Part shown: piece by piece, positions 5,727 to 8,487 of the stretch
Layout of the letters: each line of letters starts with the position of its first letter
How positions within the stretch are numbered: position 1 is the first letter of the stretch
Origin: Planctomycetota bacterium
GTDB taxonomy: Bacteria; Planctomycetota; Planctomycetia; Planctomycetales; Planctomycetaceae
Length of the DNA: 8,487 nucleotides
NCBI GenBank assembly: GCA_013151585.1
Contig: JAADHY010000347.1
Coordinates: 1 to 8,487, forward strand
Direction: 5' to 3'
Translations under genes and position numbers: made by a program
The notes under the pieces: model-generated
Told to the model about the DNA's origin: nothing
What the model saw: the letters and a program-made list of their open reading frames with translations, nothing else
The model's database searches: none

Positions 5727-6755
5727 TCAGCTCACGGTCCAAGTGTCGCCGCTGGTGTAGAGTTTTTCGAGGTCGCCTTCACCTTCCGACTCCACCACCT
5801 GCTTCATTTGATCCTCCAACGCCTGCTCGTACGTCGGACGCTCGACACAGCGGAACACGCCGAGCGGTTCCGGGAATTCCGGATACCGCATTTGAGCTAG
5901 CAGGAAGGCCAAGCTTGGTGTGGGGGCTTTTTCGTCATGAACCAGCAGGTCGTCTTCCGTGATGCCATCACCCAGTTGCACTACTTCCGGACGGCCCGCC
6001 GCGTCCAAACGGATGCCCTTGTCGCGGTCCTTGCCGAAAACCAGCGGCTTGCCGTGTTCCAGATAGACCACGTGCTCCGCTTTCTCCGCGCGCGAAGTCG
6101 CGTAGCTGTAAGCCCCGGTGTTGAACACATTGCAGTCTTGATAGACCTCGACAAACGACGTGCCTCGGTGACGAGCCGCTCGTTCCAGAACCATCGCCAA
6201 ATGTTTGATGTCGACGTCGACGGCCCGGGCGGCAAAAGTCGCACCGGACCCGATCACCACCGACAGCGCGCAGAAGGGATTATCGATCGAACCATACGGC
6301 GACGTCCGCGTCCGCTTGCCCAGCGGGCTGGTGGGCGAAAGCTGCCCCTTCGTCAGGCCGTAAATCTGATTGTTGAAGAGGACAATCGTCAGATCGATGT
6401 TGCGACGGATTGTGTGGATCAAGTGGTTACCGCCGATCGAAAGCGCGTCACCGTCGCCGGTCATGACCCACACGTGCAAGTCGGGCCGAGAGATTTTGAT
6501 GCCCGAGGCGATGGCAGGCGCCCGTCCATGGATCCCGTGGAAACCGTACGTGTTCATGTAATAGGGAAAGCGGCTGGAACAGCCGATTCCCGAAACGAAG
6601 ACGAACTTCTCCCGAGGGATGCCCAACGTCGGCAGTACTTTTCGGACTTGAGCCAGGATCGAATAGTCACCACACCGCGGGCACCAGCGGACTTCCTGGT
6701 CACTCGCGAAATCCTTGGCTGTCAAAACAGGCATTTCGGTGGCTTCAGTCGTCAT
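5727..6755 (-). CDS. korB: 2-oxoacid:ferredoxin oxidoreductase, beta subunit (2-oxoglutarate type likely)
   Basis: Beta subunit of the KorAB enzyme, which converts 2-oxoglutarate and CoA to succinyl-CoA and CO2 while reducing ferredoxin. It carries the thiamine diphosphate site GDGDALSIGG followed by the NN of LFNNQIYGLTKGQ. Four cysteines suited to a [4Fe-4S] cluster are visible, numbered from the chosen start: CPRC (25 and 28), GIGCSSRFP (59) and YQDCN (208). The segment YYMNTYGFHGIHGRAP is characteristic of Kor-type beta subunits. The chosen ATG at 6755 gives 342 residues and an 11-bp overlap with the end of korA. An upstream TTG at 6791 lies deeper inside korA with no ribosome site, and an ATG at 6734 is also possible. 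Substrate could instead be another 2-oxoacid, since the family is broad; TCA-cycle 2-oxoglutarate is the most likely for this two-subunit type. The electron acceptor is not encoded here. Confidence 0.93.
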   Translation of the reverse strand: MTTEATEMPVLTAKDFASDQEVRWCPRCGDYSILAQVRKVLPTLGIPREKFVFVSGIGCSSRFPYYMNTYGFHGIHGRAPAIASGIKISRPDLHVWVMTGDGDALSIGGNHLIHTIRRNIDLTIVLFNNQIYGLTKGQLSPTSPLGKRTRTSPYGSIDNPFCALSVVIGSGATFAARAVDVDIKHLAMVLERAARHRGTSFVEVYQDCNVFNTGAYSYATSRAEKAEHVVYLEHGKPLVFGKDRDKGIRLDAAGRPEVVQLGDGITEDDLLVHDEKAPTPSLAFLLAQMRYPEFPEPLGVFRCVERPTYEQALEDQMKQVVESEGEGDLEKLYTSGDTWTVS

Positions 6756-8487
6756 GGTTTTCGTTTTCCAATACCGCGTCGATCTTTTCAACGATCTCGT
6801 GGACTCGGAACGGCTTGCCCTGAATCTTGTTCAAGCCGTGAGGCTCGATCAAATACGTTGCCCGGATCACGTACCGCAACTGTCCTGTGTTCAGCTCGGG
6901 GATCAAAACGTTGTCGTACCGCTGCAGGATGTCGCCCAGATTTTTCGGGAAGGGGTTCAGATACCGCAGGTGAGCATGAGCGACGGATTTCCCCGCCCGC
7001 TGGCATCGTTCGACCGCCTCGCGGACCGATCCGTAAGTTCCTCCCCAACTCAAGACCAGCAATCGGCCGGAATCGGGCCCGAGCACTTCCTGCTCGGGAA
7101 TCGTCTCAACCACGTTTTGAACCTTTTGCGTTCGCACCATCGTCATGTGATGGTGGTTCTCCGGCGAATAGTCGACGGTGCCGAAGACGTCGGACTTTTC
7201 CAGGCCGCCGATTCGATGTTCGAGCCCCGGCGTTCCGAGTTTGACCCACGGCCGAACCAGCCGCTCGTCCCGCTTGTACGGCAAGAAACCGTTATCGGAA
7301 TTGGGCTCGGTGGGATGTTCCACCTTGAGCGGCTTCAGCTCCGACGGCTCAGGAATTCGCCACGGTTCAGCCCCGTTCCCGATGTAGCCGTCCGTCAGCA
7401 AAATCACTGGCACCATGAACTCGACAGCGATCCGCATACCCTCTTGCACCATGTCAAAGCAGTCGGCTGGCGAAGCTGCGGCCAGAACCGGAACCGGGCA
7501 GTCTCCGTGACGGCCGAAAAGGGCCATGAACAGATCGGACTGTTCGGTCTTCGTCGGGAGTCCCGTACTGGGCCCGCCGCGCTGGACGTCGATGATGAGC
7601 ATGGGCAGTTCGGCCATGACGCCCAGCCCGATCGCTTCGGCTTTCAGGCACAGCCCGGGACCGCTTGTGGCCGTCGCCGCCAGCTCGCCCGCAAAGGCCG
7701 CTCCCACCACAGCCGCCATTGCAGCGATCTCGTCTTCCGCCTGAAAAGTCCGCACTCCATAGTTCTTCAACCGAGCTAACACGTGCAAGATGTCGCTGGC
7801 CGGCGTGATCGGATATCCGGCGAAGAACAGCCCTTTGCCGGAAAGCTTGGCAACGGTCGCCAATCCGTACGCCGTCGCTTCGTTGCCGGTCAACTGCCGG
7901 TATCGGCCCGGAGCCAACCGAGCGGGAGCGACTTGATAGTGAACCGTGAAGGTTTCGGTCGACTGAGCGTAGTTGCGGCCGGCCCGCAGCGCTCGCAGAT
8001 TCGCCTCGGCGATCTGAGGGTTCTTCGCAAATTTTTCTTTGACCCATTCTTCCGTCGGCCGTGGATCTCGATCGTAGAGCCAGTAGACCAAGCCCAGAGC
8101 GAAGAAGTTCTTGCAACGGTCCGCCTCGCGCTGCGACAGTCCCAATCCTTCCACGGCGTCGCGAGTCAAACGAGTCATCGGAACCTTGTACACCCGATAG
8201 GGCGCCAAGGCTTCCGGGTCCTCCAGAGGATTCTTGTCGTAGTGAGCTTTTTCCAGATTGCTCCGGTCGAAGGCGTCTTCGTTGACGATCAGCGTGCCGC
8301 CAGGCTTCAAATCACGCAGATTGACCTTCAGGGCCGCCGGGTTCATCGCCACTAGGGTGTCGACTTCATCCCCGGGGGTGTAGATGTCGTGATCTGAGAA
8401 GCACAACTGAAAACCACTCACCCCAGCCAGCGTGCCGGCCGGGGCTCGGATCTCCGCTGGATAGTCGGGAAAGGTGCTGACGTCGTT
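6745..8487 (-). CDS. korA: 2-oxoacid:ferredoxin oxidoreductase, fused gamma-alpha subunit, 5' end beyond the window
   Basis: Partner of korB; 580 residues are visible and the frame stays open to the right edge. The first visible residues (STFPDYPAEIRAP, then GVSGFQLCFS) belong to the early part of the gamma domain, so only the N-terminal few dozen residues are missing. The GTG at 8421 is internal and not the start. Visible residues 1 to about 190 are the gamma domain, with VAMNPAAL and PGGTLIVN. The alpha (pyrimidine-binding) domain follows, with YPITPAS at about 225-231, QAEDEIAAMA, ATSGPG and QRGGPSTGLPT, and then the alpha C-terminal part with GGTYGSVREAV. Gamma-alpha fusion with a separate beta subunit and no ferredoxin domain fits the two-subunit Kor/Oor class rather than single-chain pyruvate:ferredoxin oxidoreductase. 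The stop overlaps the korB start by 11 bp. The promoter and true start lie outside the window. Confidence 0.94.
   Translation of the reverse strand, partial: NDVSTFPDYPAEIRAPAGTLAGVSGFQLCFSDHDIYTPGDEVDTLVAMNPAALKVNLRDLKPGGTLIVNEDAFDRSNLEKAHYDKNPLEDPEALAPYRVYKVPMTRLTRDAVEGLGLSQREADRCKNFFALGLVYWLYDRDPRPTEEWVKEKFAKNPQIAEANLRALRAGRNYAQSTETFTVHYQVAPARLAPGRYRQLTGNEATAYGLATVAKLSGKGLFFAGYPITPASDILHVLARLKNYGVRTFQAEDEIAAMAAVVGAAFAGELAATATSGPGLCLKAEAIGLGVMAELPMLIIDVQRGGPSTGLPTKTEQSDLFMALFGRHGDCPVPVLAAASPADCFDMVQEGMRIAVEFMVPVILLTDGYIGNGAEPWRIPEPSELKPLKVEHPTEPNSDNGFLPYKRDERLVRPWVKLGTPGLEHRIGGLEKSDVFGTVDYSPENHHHMTMVRTQKVQNVVETIPEQEVLGPDSGRLLVLSWGGTYGSVREAVERCQRAGKSVAHAHLRYLNPFPKNLGDILQRYDNVLIPELNTGQLRYVIRATYLIEPHGLNKIQGKPFRVHEIVEKIDAVLENENHDD

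Noticed and set aside
6756..6791. Upstream TTG start for korB at 6791
   Set aside because: It would deepen the overlap with korA to 47 bp without a ribosome site. The ATG at 6755 gives the usual N-terminus and a short overlap like that at the CBS/receiver-like junction.
5937..7244. Long plus-strand open frame (435 codons) over korA/korB
   Set aside because: It is antisense to two well-recognised subunits, shows no family motif and is rich in Arg, Gln and Asp. Long antisense frames are expected in GC-rich coding DNA.

Overview
The window looks like chromosomal DNA from a Planctomycetota bacterium. This is inferred from the gene content: a Tat-exported Gfo/Idh/MocA oxidoreductase next to a Tat-exported enolase-superfamily enzyme, and a two-lobed receiver-like protein with a tryptophan-rich segment of a kind I associate with this phylum. 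No 16S rRNA or other marker gene is present, so the assignment is tentative. The DNA is GC-rich, and every gene I can support lies on the minus strand. No tRNA, rRNA, CRISPR array, transposase or phage gene was seen.

Right block (8487 down to about 3308, transcribed right to left). The order is korA (gamma-alpha fused subunit, cut by the window edge), korB, a zinc-ribbon/CBS-pair protein, a tandem receiver-like protein of unknown role, and thiL. korA/korB and CBS/receiver-like each overlap by 11 bp. The other two junctions are 15-nt gaps that hold good Shine-Dalgarno sites. This looks like one operon. KorAB is a thiamine-diphosphate and iron-sulphur dependent 2-oxoacid:ferredoxin oxidoreductase, most likely acting on 2-oxoglutarate in the TCA cycle. 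ThiL makes thiamine diphosphate, the cofactor KorAB needs. The two genes between them look like small sensory or regulatory proteins. A possible intrinsic terminator follows thiL.

Middle (about 2594-3355). Roughly 760 bp without a convincing gene. It holds several short hairpins (2616-2639, 2785-2813, 2826-2839, 2841-2860) and a GAGT-rich imperfect repeat (3147-3173). No clear promoter could be read.

Left block (2593 down to 40). A Gfo/Idh/MocA-type oxidoreductase and an enolase-superfamily (mandelate racemase/muconate lactonizing type) enzyme. Both carry twin-arginine signal sequences, and the stop of the first directly abuts the start of the second. They are probably co-expressed envelope enzymes for sugar or sugar-acid catabolism. 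The oxidoreductase frame is broken near 2424-2430 in a way that fits loss of one CG dinucleotide, either a real mutation or a sequencing/assembly error.

The most interesting point is the korA-korB-CBS-receiver-like-thiL arrangement. It puts a ThDP enzyme, its cofactor kinase and two possible sensor proteins into one transcription unit.
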